Positions 42,460-52,890 of a stretch of DNA of 64,000 bases are shown in pieces. This DNA is from Dromiciops gliroides (lineage: Eukaryota > Chordata > Mammalia > Microbiotheria > Microbiotheriidae). Under the pieces are notes generated by a model, which was given only the letters and a program-made list of their open reading frames with translations, was not told the DNA's origin and searched no databases. Both the position numbers and the translations under genes were made by a program. Positions within the stretch are counted from its first letter, which is position 1, and each line of letters starts with the position of its first letter. The stretch covers positions 59,504,532 to 59,568,531 of the forward strand of contig NC_057861.1 in assembly GCF_019393635.1 (NCBI RefSeq). The letters run 5' to 3'.

Positions 42460-43407
42460 TCACAGCCACAAAGAGAGGTCTGGTTTCCTGGTGAGGAGCA
42501 TCCTAAGGGCTCCCTTCATGTCATTGTTCCTTAGGCTGTAGATAAAAGGGTTCAGCATGGGGGTGACCACTGTGTACATCACAGCTACCGCTGTGTCCTT
42601 TTGTGCTGTGTGGGTGGATGTGGGACTGAAGTACACTCCGATGATTGTCCCATAGAAGAGACAGACCACAGTGAGGTGGGAGCCACAGGTGGAAAAAGCT
42701 TTCCTCTTTCCACCAGCAGATGGGATCCTCAGCACAGCCACGAAAATGTGAATGTAGGAGATCAGGATGCCAATGAAGGGCACGACGGCTGTCAGTCCTC
42801 CCACTGTGTAGATCAGCAAGTCGTTGATGAAGGTGTCTGAACAGGCCAACTTTATCAGGGCACTGAGATCACAGAAGAAGTGGTGGATTTCATTGTGGCC
42901 ACAGAAGGAAAGCTGGCTCAGGGCTGTAGTGTGTATAAGGGAATTAATGCATGTCCAGATCCAGGACACTGCTACCAGGAACACACAGACCCTTGGAGTT
43001 ATGATCATGGAATAGTGTAGTGGGGCACAGATAGCCACATAACGGTCATAGGCCATGGAGGCCAGGAGGACACTGTCAGTTCCTATAAGCCAACTGAAGA
43101 AGAATGTTTGTGTTAAGCACCTGCCGTAAGGGATTGCTTTGATCTTAGATATGTGATTTACCAACATCTTAGGGATGGTGGTGGATGTGAAGCAGATGTC
43201 AACCAGGGACAAGTTGCTGAGGAAGAAGTACATGGGAGTATGAAGGTGAGAGTCGATTCTAATGGCCAGAATAATGAGCAGGTTCCCCAGCACTGTGATC
43301 AGGTACATAAGCATGAAGAAGAAGAACAGGAACCTCTCCTGCTCTGGATCATTTGAAAGGCCTAGGAGGATGAACTCAGAGACTCCAGACTCATTTCTCT
43401 GTTCCAT
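42460..43407 (-). CDS. Olfactory receptor, class II, family 1/7-like (unit 2)
   Basis: This is an intact odorant receptor of 315 residues starting MEQRNESGVSEF. The open frame continues upstream to 43449, but those 14 residues cross a splice acceptor that ends at 43412, and both paralogues start at the same ATG, so 43407 is chosen. Marks: an N-glycosylation site NES at residues 5-7; GN in TM1; LHTPMYFFLSNLSLVDIC at 55-72; MAYDRYVAICAPLHY near 118-132; SFCGHNEIHHFFCD in the second outer loop; KAFSTCGSHLTVV in TM6; and PMLNPFIYSLRN in TM7. It is close to units 1 and 3 throughout. LFYGTIIGVYFSPTSTHT before TM7 recalls human family 1 receptors. The predicted first exon is about 9.9 kb upstream. 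The ligand is unknown. Confidence 0.97.
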   Translation of the reverse strand: MEQRNESGVSEFILLGLSNDPEQERFLFFFFMLMYLITVLGNLLIILAIRIDSHLHTPMYFFLSNLSLVDICFTSTTIPKMLVNHISKIKAIPYGRCLTQTFFFSWLIGTDSVLLASMAYDRYVAICAPLHYSMIITPRVCVFLVAVSWIWTCINSLIHTTALSQLSFCGHNEIHHFFCDLSALIKLACSDTFINDLLIYTVGGLTAVVPFIGILISYIHIFVAVLRIPSAGGKRKAFSTCGSHLTVVCLFYGTIIGVYFSPTSTHTAQKDTAVAVMYTVVTPMLNPFIYSLRNNDMKGALRMLLTRKPDLSLWL

Positions 43408-43410
43408 GGG

Positions 43411-43450
43411 TCTATTGGGAAGCACATGTGGAAGAGAGACAAAACACACA
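43411..43450 (-). promoter_or_regulatory. Splice acceptor for OR unit 2 coding exon
   Basis: The reverse complement has TTTTGTCTCTCTTCC, then GCTTCCCAATAG, ACCC and ATG. It is matched base for base near the AG in unit 1. Confidence 0.82.
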
Positions 43451-43466
43451 TTTTAAAAAGTCCATT

Positions 43467-43603
43467 TGGGGCAGCTAGGTGGCACAGTGGATGAAGCACT
43501 GGCTTTGGATTCAGGAGGACCCGAGTTCAAATCTGACCTCAGACGCTTGACACTAGCTGTGTGACCCTGGGCAAGTCACTTAACCCTCATTGCCTCACAC
43601 AAA
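43467..43603 (+). repeat. SINE next to the OR unit 2 acceptor
   Basis: AAAAGTCCATT on the left and AAAAGTGCATT on the right flank it. It has mixed tail features (CATTGCCTCACAC). It lies only about 55 bases from the acceptor and is absent from units 1 and 3 at this point, so it is younger than the duplication. Confidence 0.9.
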
Positions 43604-43639
43604 AAAAAAGTGCATTCAAAGTTGATCCAAATGGTTTTA

Positions 43640-44150
43640 CAGGAATAAAATTAGTGAAGACAGAATTAAAAGAGAAATGGGATAGTGGGAAAAGAAAATA
43701 TCACTGCTAATCATCTGAAACCCAACATTTTCAGGAAATGTACAGAGATGTACAACAAGAGGTATACCCTCCAGAAAATAAGGGGCCAAATGATGGAAAC
43801 AGATAGTTTTCTGAACAAGAGTTGCAAAGTATAAATGACCACATGAAAACATGCTCCAAATCACTAATAATAGTAATAGAAATATAAATATAAATGAAAA
43901 GAACCCTGAAGTTTTACCTCCCATACTGATAATAGGGAAAGAAAGTTAAAGACAGGAACAGTTAGTCCTGGGGGACTTTGGTAAGTTAGGTATGCTGATG
44001 CACAGTTAGACCTGTGGACTGATATAAATACTTTGTTTTTCAATTTGGAATTGAGAAAAAGTGAAAAAACCCCTGTCCATATCCTTTATCCTAGAGATCC
44101 TGATCCAATGTGTGTATCCCCAAGTAAGTCAAAGACACCAATAAAAGTCC
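43640..44150 (+). repeat. Old L1 3' relic in OR unit 2 intron
   Basis: AACATGCTCCAAATCACTAA, AAAGAACCCTGAAGTTTTAC, TTTTTCAATTTGGAATTGAG. It is the paralogue of 16480-16765 and 58500-59180. Confidence 0.72.
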
Positions 44151-44213
44151 AATAGATTCAGAGATTTTTTAATAGCATCTTTTGTAAAATGAGGATAATA
44201 ATAGCATCTACCT

Positions 44214-45093
44214 TACACTTATCAGATTGGCTAATATGGCAAAAAAGGAAAACAATAAATGTTGGAGAAGCCGTGGAAAAATTGGAACACTAATGCATTG
44301 TTGGTGGAGTTGTGATCTAATCCAGCCATTCTGGAGAGCAATTTGGAAGTATGCCCAAAGGGCTATAAAGCTGTGCATACCCTTTGACCCAGCAATACCA
44401 CTATTAGGTCTTTTCCCCAAAGAGATCATAAAAAAGGGAAGAGGACCCACATGTACAAGAATATTTATAGCTGCTCTCTTTGTGGTGGCAAAGAATTGGA
44501 AATCGAGGAAATGCCCATCAATTGGGGGATGGCTGAACAAATTGTGGTATATGAATGTAATGGAATACTATTGTGCTGTAAGAAATGATGATCAGGCAGA
44601 TTTCAAAAAAACCTGGAAAGACTTAAGTGGACTGATGCTGAGTGAAGTGAGCAGAACCAGGAGAACATTGTACACAGTAACAGCAACACTGTAATGATCA
44701 ACTGTAATAGACTTAGCTCTTCTTAGCAGTGCAATAATCCAAGACAATTTCAAAGAATTCATGATGAAAAATGTTCTCCACATCCAGAAAAAAGAACTGT
44801 GGATTCTGAATGCAGATTGAACCATAGTGTTTCTACTTTTGTTTTTGTTGTTTTGAGATTTTTTTCCTTTTGTTCTGATTCTTTCACAACATGACTAATG
44901 CAGAAATATGTTTAATGTGATTGTACATATATAATCTATATCAGATTGCTTTCTGTCTTGGGGAGGGGGAAGGGAAGGGAAGGGAGGGAGAAAAATTTGG
45001 AACTCAAAATCTTATGAAAACTAATGTTGAAAATTATCTTTACATATAACTGGAAAGTAATAAAATATTTTATTTAATAAAAAAATAAAATGA
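44214..45093 (+). repeat. Well-kept L1 3' end
   Basis: The 5'-truncated copy begins ACACTTATCAGATTGGC. It runs through TGATCTAATCCAGCCATTCT, GAATATTTATAGCTGCTCTC, GGAATACTATTGTGCTGTAA and GAACTGTGGATTCTGAATGC, with a G-rich tract at 44960-44990. It ends with AGTAATAAAATATTTTATTT and an A-rich tail. The 155-residue frame in it (44227-44694) is a chance frame of L1 3' sequence. Confidence 0.92.
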
Positions 45094-45478
45094 ATATTCC
45101 ACCTTTCCATCAGATAGAACTGGTAAACTAGCAAAATATCAAATATTGTGCCAGCATCTATCCCTTAAGGGATACAGAGTACATAGTGACACCATGATTG
45201 TGGAAGCTTGGGGAGGTTGGGACCCAGATAATGAGTCTATGTTGTCCAGACTAACATCCAGGCCAAAGTCTGGAGGAGAAAATTAATGAGGTGGAACAAT
45301 TAAGTAGAACAGGGTCATATACAACTAACATCACAGGAATAAGACAGTAAATGGACTGAATATATATGAATGAAAATATATTCTATACTATTTATAATGG
45401 CAGAGAATAACCACTTTGATTTCTTTAGAGAACCTAGTATCTGTTTACCTTATGGCTATTATAATGATTATTTTTATA
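45094..45478. other. OR unit 2 intron, unassigned
   Basis: No gene or clear repeat is seen. It may be intron sequence shared with other units, but the match is not obvious. Confidence 0.35.
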
Positions 45479-45493
45479 TGCTATTGCTATTAT

Positions 45494-45561
45494 TATTATT
45501 AATATTTTTGGTGAGGCAATTGGGGTTAAGTGACTTGCCCAGGGTCACACAGCTAGTAAGG
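45494..45561 (-). repeat. 5'-truncated SINE, 3' half only
   Basis: Only GGTGAGGCAATTGGGGTTAA to CACACAGCTAGTAAG is present, with no tRNA-like head. It is flanked by an exact TGCTATTGCTATTAT at 45479-45493 and 45562-45576, so it inserted in this short form. Confidence 0.93.
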
Positions 45562-45679
45562 TGCTATTGCTATTATAAAATTGATATTGACTAATGACAT
45601 ATTATTATATATGTTTTTATATTTGTTCACTTTTTAATTTTAGACAGAATGAGAATTTATGAATAGAATGATTATGATG

Positions 45680-45715
45680 TAGAGACTGTAATATATATAT
45701 ATATATTTAATATAT
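45680..45715. repeat. (TA)n simple repeat
   Basis: TATATATATATATAT runs within an AT-rich stretch. Confidence 0.85.
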
Positions 45716-45729
45716 TTTAAAATGTTACT

Positions 45730-46150
45730 TGAAAAGTGTCTACCAAGCCAGACACCAGAGAGAGTAGTAAATGTGAGACGGGAAGAATTAGAGCAATAGA
45801 GAGGACCAATGATTCATAGGAGAGAATATACAGGAAGGGATCCAATAGTTAAACATATGCTCTCAGGTGACTATGAAATTACATAAAGAGTTGAACTAGA
45901 GGTCCTAATGCTCGGATGCAAATTTGAAATCAGAAGTATCATTGAGACTTGGTCAGGGGAGACTCAAGGCTAAAATATAGCTTTGAAAAGAAATTCCTTA
46001 CTTAAAAGAAAAGAAGATACAAAGGATTGGTGGAGTAACCCGGTATATTCAGACAATATACTTATGTGAAGAAATCAAGGAGCTTTTGGGTTACTTGTTG
46101 ACTTGTTGTAACAGGATTTCATAGTTACAAGGAATCTCAGGGGCCAGATA
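45730..46150. other. Shared OR-unit intron block with octamer
   Basis: CAATGATTCATAGGAGAG, CTCGGATGCAAATTTGAAAT, CATTGAGACTTGGTCAGG, and ATTCAGACAATATACTTATG match unit 3 at 60570-60910. The middle matches unit 1 at 17750-17830. ATGCAAAT is at 45916-45923. Confidence 0.6.
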
Positions 46151-46184
46151 GAATCAGCTGTATTTGAGCAGAAATGCCCTCTAT

Positions 46185-46361
46185 GGGGCAGGTAGGTGGC
46201 ATAGTGTATAGAGCACTGGCCCTGGAGTCAGGAGGACCTGAGTTCAAATCCGGTCTCAGACACTTAACACTTACTAGCTGTGTGACCCTAGGCAAGTCAC
46301 TTAACCCCAATTGCCTCACCACCCCCCCCCGCCAAAAAAAAAAAAAAGAAAAAAGAAGAAA
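46185..46361 (+). repeat. SINE type A with C-run and A/G tail
   Basis: GAAATGCCCTCTAT flanks it at 46171-46184 and 46362-46375. The tail carries ACCCCCCCCCC before the A-run. Confidence 0.93.
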
Positions 46362-46564
46362 GAAATGCCCTCTATAATATTCTCAGAAATGATCACACTA
46401 CCCCCACTTAAAGACCTCCAGAGATAAGGAACTCACCATATTCTAGGGAAGCAACTACACTGCGCTTTCATCTAACTTACATATCTCCTTGCTGTTCAGT
46501 GGTTAAAAGCATGAGAGATTTTCACAAATGCTTTGCTAAAATCTGGGTGCATTAAGTCTGTAGC

Positions 46565-46985
46565 AATTGCAGCTAGGTGGGGTAGTGAAGAGAGTGCTGA
46601 ACTTTGAGTTCAAATTTGACCTCAGAGGCTTAGTTAGTTGTATGATTTGGGGCAATTCACTTAACCCTTGTTTGCCTTAGTTTCCTCATTTGTAAATAAT
46701 GATAATAATAGGGACAGCTAGGTGGTGCAGTGGATAAAGCACTGGCCCTGGATTCAGGAGGACCTGAGTTCAAATCCAACCTCAGACACTTGACATTTAC
46801 TAGCTGTGTGACCCTGGGCAAGTCACTTAACCCTTATTGCCCACAAAAAATAAAAAAAATAATGATAATAATAGCACCTACCTCCTACGGTTGTTGTGAG
46901 GATCAAATAAGACAATTGTAAAGTGCTTGGCACATATGATTAGCATTATTTAAATGTTAGCTATTATTATTATCATCTATATGCC
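46565..46985 (+). repeat. MIR/THER-type SINE split by a young SINE
   Basis: The old element reads CAGCTAGGTGGGGTAGTGAA, then TTTCCTCATTTGTAAATAA. It resumes after the insertion with AGCACCTACCTCCTACGG and TAAAGTGCTTGGCACATATG. Confidence 0.85.
46712..46856 (+). repeat. SINE type B nested in an older SINE
   Basis: AATAATGATAATAATAG flanks both sides. The body starts GGACAGCTAGGTGGTGCAG. Confidence 0.92.
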
Positions 46986-47092
46986 TAGTAATCCTAGAAA
47001 AAATGAGATCATCCCTTTAACTATGTATTTGTGACTGTCCAGGAATCAAAGTCAAGGTCAGTATGGGGTTTGGAATCTCTTCCTTTATTTGA

Positions 47093-47246
47093 TTTTTTTT
47101 TTTTTTTTTTGCGGGGCAATGGGGGTTAAGTGACTTGCCCAGGGTCACACAGCTGGTAAGTGTCAAGTGTCTGAGGCCGGATTTGAACTCAGGTACTCCT
47201 GAATCCAGGACCCGTGCTTTATCCATTGCGCCACCTAGCTGCCCCC
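47093..47246 (-). repeat. SINE type B
   Basis: An exact TCTCTTCCTTTATTTGA flanks it at 47076-47092 and 47247-47263. Confidence 0.94.
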
Positions 47247-47263
47247 TCTCTTCCTTTATTTGA

Positions 47264-47559
47264 AATGCAGGACAACAGGTTTCCTTATCAAGCCCTGTGG
47301 AAGCTCTCCCTTTTCCACTGTCTAGAAAAGATCACTGTCGGTGGCACAGTAGTCACATCCTTTAGAACTTTTCATGACCCAGGGATGGAAATTCATCCAG
47401 TTCTGGTCACTGAGATTCATTGTGGGCAATTGGGTACTCTCTTACTATCCTCTCACTTATGCTGACTTTCAACTTCATGTTAGAGATACTTGCTCTGTCT
47501 TTCTGAATCTACTCCTTGTCTAAAGATCATTCAACTTGGCAGAGAAGATAAGAACAAAA
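47264..47559. other. Unassigned sequence
   Basis: No repeat or gene was recognised. Confidence 0.35.
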
Positions 47560-47905
47560 TAATAATTCATGAATCCTTCCTTTGCTGTCCTGTATGTCTG
47601 GAATGATCTCTTTCCCCATCTCTACCTCCTGCTTTCCCTGGTGTCCTTTAAGTACTGACTAAAATCCCCTCTTCTACAGGAAGCCTTTCCCAACCCCTCT
47701 TAATTCTAGTGCCATCTCTCTCTTGATTATCTCCAATTTATCTTGTATATATTTTGTTTGTACATAGTTGCTTGCATGTTCTCTCTCCCATTGGCGTGTA
47801 AGGTCCCTGAAGGCAGGGACTGTCATTTGTATCCCCAGTGCTTAGCATAGTGTTTGGCGCATAGTAGGAGCTTAATACATGCTTATTAACTGGTTCTCAA
47901 TTATT
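47560..47905 (+). repeat. L2 LINE 3' end
   Basis: CCTGTATGTCTGGAATGATC, GAAGCCTTTCCCAACCCCT, AGGTCCCTGAAGGCAGGGAC, and GCATAGTAGGAGCTTAATAC follow the classic L2 3' order to its end. Confidence 0.93.
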
Positions 47906-48900
47906 CATTTTCATTATGCTAGTCTCCCTGACTCGACTGATAGTCCCCCTATATTCTTTCTTTTGTCTTCCTCTCTTTCTTAAAAGACCTTTAAACGTTC
48001 TTTTTTCCTTATTAGACTTCACCATGTCCAACTCTAAGGTCTAGGATTCCTGAAAAAAATTCTTGTGGAATTGGGACATTTCTATCCATTATGTCCTTCT
48101 TTCCATCTCCTGAATAGATCTTTTCAAAATCTAAGGTGGTCAGTACTTTCCCTTTGGACCTTTTTCATTCTCTTTAGACAGCTACCTCTTCTTTTCCTCC
48201 TTAGACTGTTTGCATCTCAAGAATTCCATTTTACAGAGCTTCCCAATCCTCCTTTCCCTGTAGCATTTTTTTTTTTCAGGACAATGAGGGTTAAGTGACT
48301 TGCCCAGGGTCACACAGCTAGTAAGTGTCAAGTGTCTGAGGCTGGATTTGAACTCAGGTTCTCCTGAATCCAAGGCCAGTGCTTTATCCACTGCGCCACC
48401 TAGCTTCCCCCTCCCTATAGCATTTTAAGACATGGCTCCCAAACCATTCTCCTTCTTAACCTATTGAAATCTCCTCTCCCAAAATGCTTCAGACAATGCC
48501 AACATTTCTTATCCTTCTTTATCACAAATTTTATGTTGTTGTGGTCACATCTTCTCAAGATTCCCATTACTTCTACCTCAGCAACCAGTTATTCCTTCTT
48601 AGTTATAATTGGGTTCAGAATTGTAATTTCTCCCAACACCCACCTTACGGTTTCCTCTACATTTTGAGAAAACAGTTACTATCACAGTAGATAAAACTAT
48701 ATCAGCTGGTGTGCTTTGGGCAGAAAAAGAGTATTTTTTGGTCCAGCACATGTCTCAAGAATCCCTATCATTTCATACCCAGCTGCCAAAATTGTGATTA
48801 GTTTCCCTAACTATTCTTTTCTTCTGGACAAATGGCCTATAGCATGCAAATACAGCATTATGTGTCTCTTTCTCTCTCCACTGATCCTAAACAAGTCAAA
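47906..48900. other. Unassigned pyrimidine-rich sequence with one SINE
   Basis: Short plus-strand frames (48065-48298, 48464-48690, 48716-49024) carry no domain. 47930-48250 may be old repeat sequence. The SINE is at 48270-48411. Confidence 0.35.
48270..48411 (-). repeat. SINE type B
   Basis: TCCCTGTAGCATTTT at 48255-48269 and TCCCTATAGCATTTT at 48412-48426 flank it, one mismatch apart. Confidence 0.93.
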
Positions 48901-48904
48901 GCAA

Positions 48905-51090
48905 ATCAAGTTAAGACAAGCATTTATTAAACGTCCACTCTGTAACAGACACTATTCTATGCTTTGGGCATTCAAAGACAGGATCTCAAGAACCTCACAG
49001 TCTAGCAGGGGAGACAATATTTAAACAATTATGTTCAGAGAAGATAAATACAGGATAAATTAAAGACAGTCTCAGAAAGAAGGCACTAAGATTTAGGGGG
49101 ATAAAAAAAAGCTTCTTGCTGAAGGTGTGAATTTATCTGAGACTTGAAGGAAGTTGGGAAATCTAGGAGGTAGAGATTAAGATGGAGAGGGTTCTAGGCA
49201 CAGGGAACAACAATTGAAAACATCCAGAGTCTAAAGATAGTGTCTTATGGGAGGAACAGCAAGGAGGCCAGTATAACAGAATCACAGAAGGGCAGTGAGA
49301 TGTAAGAAGATTGGAAAGTTAGGAAGGAGTCAGGTGATGAAATGCTTTAAAAACCAAAGAGAGGGGGCAGCTAGGTAGCGCAATGGATAAAGCACTGGCC
49401 CTGGATTCAGGAGGACCTGAGTTCAAATCCAGCCTCAGACAATTGACACTAGCTGTGTGACCCTGGGCAAGACACTTAACCCCCATTGCACCACAAAAAA
49501 ACCCCAACAAAACAAACAAACAAAAAAAGCACCGCCACCACCACCACCACCACACACACAAAAAAAAAACCAAAGAGAGCATCTGTCACCTGGGAGATGG
49601 AGTGTCTTGTGTGAGGTATAACAAGGAGGCTGGTGTGACTATATCATGGGGCATATGGGTGGGGGGAGGGAAGAAAGATTTAGGTTCAGAAGACTGGAAA
49701 GGTAGGAGGGACCCAAGTTATGAAGGGTTTTGAATGTCAAAAAGAGAATATTATATTGGATTCTGGAAGTGATAGAGAGCCATTGGAGATTATTGACTAG
49801 GGGTGCTTTAGGGTGATCAGTCAGATTTGCACTTTAGAAAGATCGACCTGACATTTGAATGGAAGATGGACTAGAATAGAGAGAGACTTGAGGCAGAGAG
49901 ACCAAACATTAGACTATCACAATAGTCTAGGAATGAGATGATGATGACTATATTATGGTGGTGGCAGAAGAGGTAGAGGTAAGAAGGGGGAAAATAGGAG
50001 TTGTTATGAAAGTGGAATCAATAAAATTGGGCAACAGATGGGATATAGGGGGTTATAGAGTTAGGAATTGAGGAGGGTATCTAGGTTGTGAGCCTGGGTG
50101 ACTGAGAGCGTAGTGGTGCATTGTCTAGTAATAGGAAAATCAGGAAGAAGGGAGGGTTTGGAAAAAAGAAGACAAGTTCAGTTTTGGATGTTGAGCTTAA
50201 GATATCTAAGGGTCATCCCACTTGAGATATGCAATAGGCAAAAGGAGACATGAGATTAAAGGTCAAGAAAGAGGTTGGGGCTCATGATAATCATCCGCCA
50301 AGAGAGGATAATTGTAGCAATGGAAGCTGATGAGATTGCCATGTGAAATAGTATAGAGAAAGAACAGTACTAAGGACAGATGCCAGGTGAACATCCATGG
50401 TTAGTGGATGTGACCTGGATGAAGATAACAGCAAAAGAGACTGAGAAGATGCAGTTGGACAGGCATGGGGAGAACCAGGAGAGATCAGTGTCACCAAAAC
50501 CTAAAGAGAGGAAAATATGAAGGAGAAAGAAGGTAACAGTGTCATAGGTTACAGAATGATCAAGAAGGATGATGACTGAGAAACGGCCATTACAATGGGC
50601 AGTGAAGAGGTAGTTGATAACCTTAGAGAGAGTGGTTTCAGTTGAATGAGGATGTCAGGAGCCAGATTGCAGAGAGTTAAGAAGAGAATTCGAGAAGAGG
50701 AAGAGAAATCATCAATTGTGGATGACCTTCTCAAGGAGTTTAGTGAAAAAGGTAGGAGAGACATAGGATAATGGCCAGCTAGGATTGATGGTGAGGATTT
50801 TTTGAGGTTGGGGGAAAACAGTTCGCAGGAGGGAAACAAGAGACAAAAAAAGATTGAAGATGTCAGAGAGTAGGGATAATTCAGGGAGCTATCTACTAGA
50901 AAAGATGGGATGGAATGGTCTCCCTTGTTAATGTAGAGAGGTTCAATGAAATAGAGGTACAGGAGGAGATCACAGCAGAAGGCATCTGAATGATGTGAGA
51001 AGAGGAGGAGGAGGAGGAGGAGAGAAGAGGGAGCTCTCATCAAATGACCTCATTTATTGCCATGAAATCAGAAGCTAGGTTCTCAGCTCA
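48905..51090 (-). repeat. Long L2 LINE copy, 3' end and ORF2 part
   Basis: It begins with the antisense 3' end (AAGCATTTATTAAACGTCCA) and continues through antisense reverse-transcriptase sequence. Landmarks: GAGAGCCATTGGAGATTATTG at 49780; GAGAAACGGCCATTACAATG at 50577; GAGCCAGATTGCAGAGAGTT at 50660, the antisense of the QSGFR region; and ATAGGATAATGGCCAGCTAG at 50763. A type B SINE interrupts it at 49364-49566. The 164-residue minus frame at 50549-51043 is decayed L2 coding sequence. Confidence 0.85.
49364..49566 (+). repeat. SINE type B with compound tail
   Basis: AAACCAAAGAGAG flanks it at 49351-49363 and 49567-49579. The tail has become A/C runs, then (CCA)n, then (CA)n, all inside the TSDs. 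Confidence 0.93.
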
Positions 51091-51530
51091 GAAGGTTTGG
51101 GGAGGCAGAACTGAGGGAGGTTTGAAAAGGAATGAAAAAGCTTGAAAAAGAGATTGTGTTAAGTGGGACAATGAATTTATTAGGGAGATTGCTTTACCTC
51201 AATGAAAAACTAGTTGACACTATATAAAATAAACATGTAGTAACCCCATATAGCATGATTTGATGTTGTTTTTTTGCCAACTTCATTTAGTAACCATTGA
51301 GTAGGGTCGAAGGCAGAGAGTGGGGGAAATAATTGAAGGGAGAGGTTTGGCAGGGCATGATCTTCCATATTCTATCCATAGGATAAGGTAGAAAGGGGTT
51401 TTCTAACAGAAGAGGAGAATATAGAGTTGAAATCACCTGGTAATTTATGAGAATATAGCAAAGGGGACTTTCTATTCAAGTCGGGGTTGATATTATATGG
51501 TCTTCCAATTCTGAAGTCTCTTATACTGAT
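51091..51530. other. OR unit 2 intron, mostly unassigned
   Basis: The first part may extend the L2. 51480-51530 begins similarity to the ghost unit near 29980-30010. Confidence 0.4.
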
Positions 51531-51551
51531 TCAGTAAAATGTGGCACCCAG

Positions 51552-51775
51552 GAGACATGTCAGGAAGAACTGAGTCCAAATCCAGCCTTAGACATTTACT
51601 ATCTGTGTGACCCTGGAAAAGTCACTTATCCTCTCTCTGCTTCAATTTCCTTAACTGTAAAATGGGGATAATAATACTACCTACCTCTCAGGGTTGTTGT
51701 TGATGATCAAATGAGATAATATTTGTAAGGTACTTAGCACAATGCCTACTAGTAGGTACTTAACACATCTATCCA
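51552..51775 (+). repeat. MIR/THER-type SINE
   Basis: ACTGAGTCCAAATCCAGCCT, ATCTGTGTGACCCTGGAAAA, TGTAAAATGGGGATAATAAT, AAGGTACTTAGCACAATGCC. Confidence 0.85.
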
Positions 51776-51880
51776 TCCTTTCTTCCTTCCTTCCTTCTTT
51801 TCTTTTTTCCTTTCTTTCCTCCTTTCTTCTTCCTTCCTTTCCCTTCCCTCCCTCCCTCCTTTTTTCCTTCCTTCCTTCCA
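51776..51880. repeat. Irregular CT-rich (CTTC)n tract
   Basis: CTTCCTTCCTTC and related runs occur with interruptions. The lysine/arginine/glutamate-rich minus frame at 51681-51980 comes from this tract and is not a gene. Confidence 0.9.
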
Positions 51881-52260
51881 AATATGATTTAACCATGATA
51901 GAATGCAGTTCTTTGTCTTCTGTTGCTCTGGAATTCATGCCTAAGATTTTTGTGGGTTGTGACTCACGGTTGATGCACATTGATCAAGGAATACATTAAA
52001 ACCCTGATATATTTTTAAGATGAATAGTTGTTAGGATGCTCCAGTGCAATTGCTTTTTTGAAACTAATTATAGGATTTTATATTTTTTATATTAATTTCC
52101 ACTTAGATTCTATATTGTTAAACATTTTTAGGATTCAGATTCTGTTATCAAAATCAGTGATATTCTACTAAAATTTCTCACTATTCACAAATTTGAAAAA
52201 CATGCCATTTATGGCTTCATTCAAGACATCAACAAAAAAACATTAAAAATCATAAGATCA
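51881..52260. other. OR unit 2 intron, shared with the ghost unit and unit 1
   Basis: AGATTCTATATTGTTAAACA and GATTCTGTTATCAAAATC resemble 30620-30690. GCCATTTATGGCTTCATTC resembles 20447-20465 in unit 1. Confidence 0.5.
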
Positions 52261-52261
52261 A

Positions 52262-52290
52262 GGGGGCAGCTAGATGGTGCAGCTGCCCCC
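52262..52290. repeat. Collapsed SINE forming a small hairpin
   Basis: GGGGGCAGCT at 52262-52271 and AGCTGCCCCC at 52281-52290 are perfect reverse complements around nine bases. Both are SINE start sequence in opposite directions, with everything between deleted. Confidence 0.85.
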
Positions 52291-52299
52291 TGTCCTCTC

Positions 52300-52640
52300 A
52301 TTTTAAAATGAGGTAACTAAGGGCCAGAGAGTTTAAATTCTGTGTCACTGGTCATGTGATGGCCAAGCCAGGTCTAGAATTCATGTTTAGATTTCCAGAC
52401 TGAACTTGGTTTTTATGATGATGTAGCATTGTTTCTGTCTTTCTCTGCTTCTTTTGCTTCCTCTCCTCGAGATGAGGAGAGGGATAGGATGACTTTGCAT
52501 TCTTAAGAAATCATTACAATCTTATATCAAAGGAATTGCAATAGCAAGAGACAAAAATTTTTTTTCTATTTCAACGACAGTTCCTGGCATATTTGCTCTT
52601 CCTCACATATATGGTTCTCAATCTCTTGTTTCCATGTCTT
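52300..52640. other. Shared OR-unit block (unit 2)
   Basis: GTGTCACTGGTCATGTGATG and CCAAGCCAGGTCTAGA match 22705-22740. CTTCCTCACATATATGGTTC resembles 22970-22988 in unit 1. Confidence 0.6.
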
Positions 52641-52890
52641 TGTACTGACTGTGCCCCATACCTGGAATTCTCTGCTTTCTTACCCAGACTTGTTGCAATC
52701 CTTGGTATCCTTGAAAACACAACTGGCATATCTCTTTACATGAAGTCTGATGCCTCTAGAAACCTGAATTCTATTCCCTTATCTCTCTTAAATGCCTTGC
52801 ATTTTATCTAGTTAGAATGTGAACTCCTTGAGGGTAGCTTCTTGTGTCCCAAACACATAGTAATGACTTAATAAATACTGATTGATTCTA
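52640..52890 (+). repeat. L2-like 3' fragment
   Basis: CCCATACCTGGAATTCTCTG, GAATGTGAACTCCTTGAGGG, and AATGACTTAATAAATACTGA follow the L2 3' end order in decayed form. Confidence 0.7.

Noticed and set aside
44227-44694. A 155-residue frame that looks protein-like
   Set aside because: It is translated L1 3' end sequence. The same region recurs as L1 fragments elsewhere in the window.
50549-51043. A 164-residue minus-strand frame
   Set aside because: It lies in a decayed L2 copy and its composition follows the purine-rich strand of that LINE.
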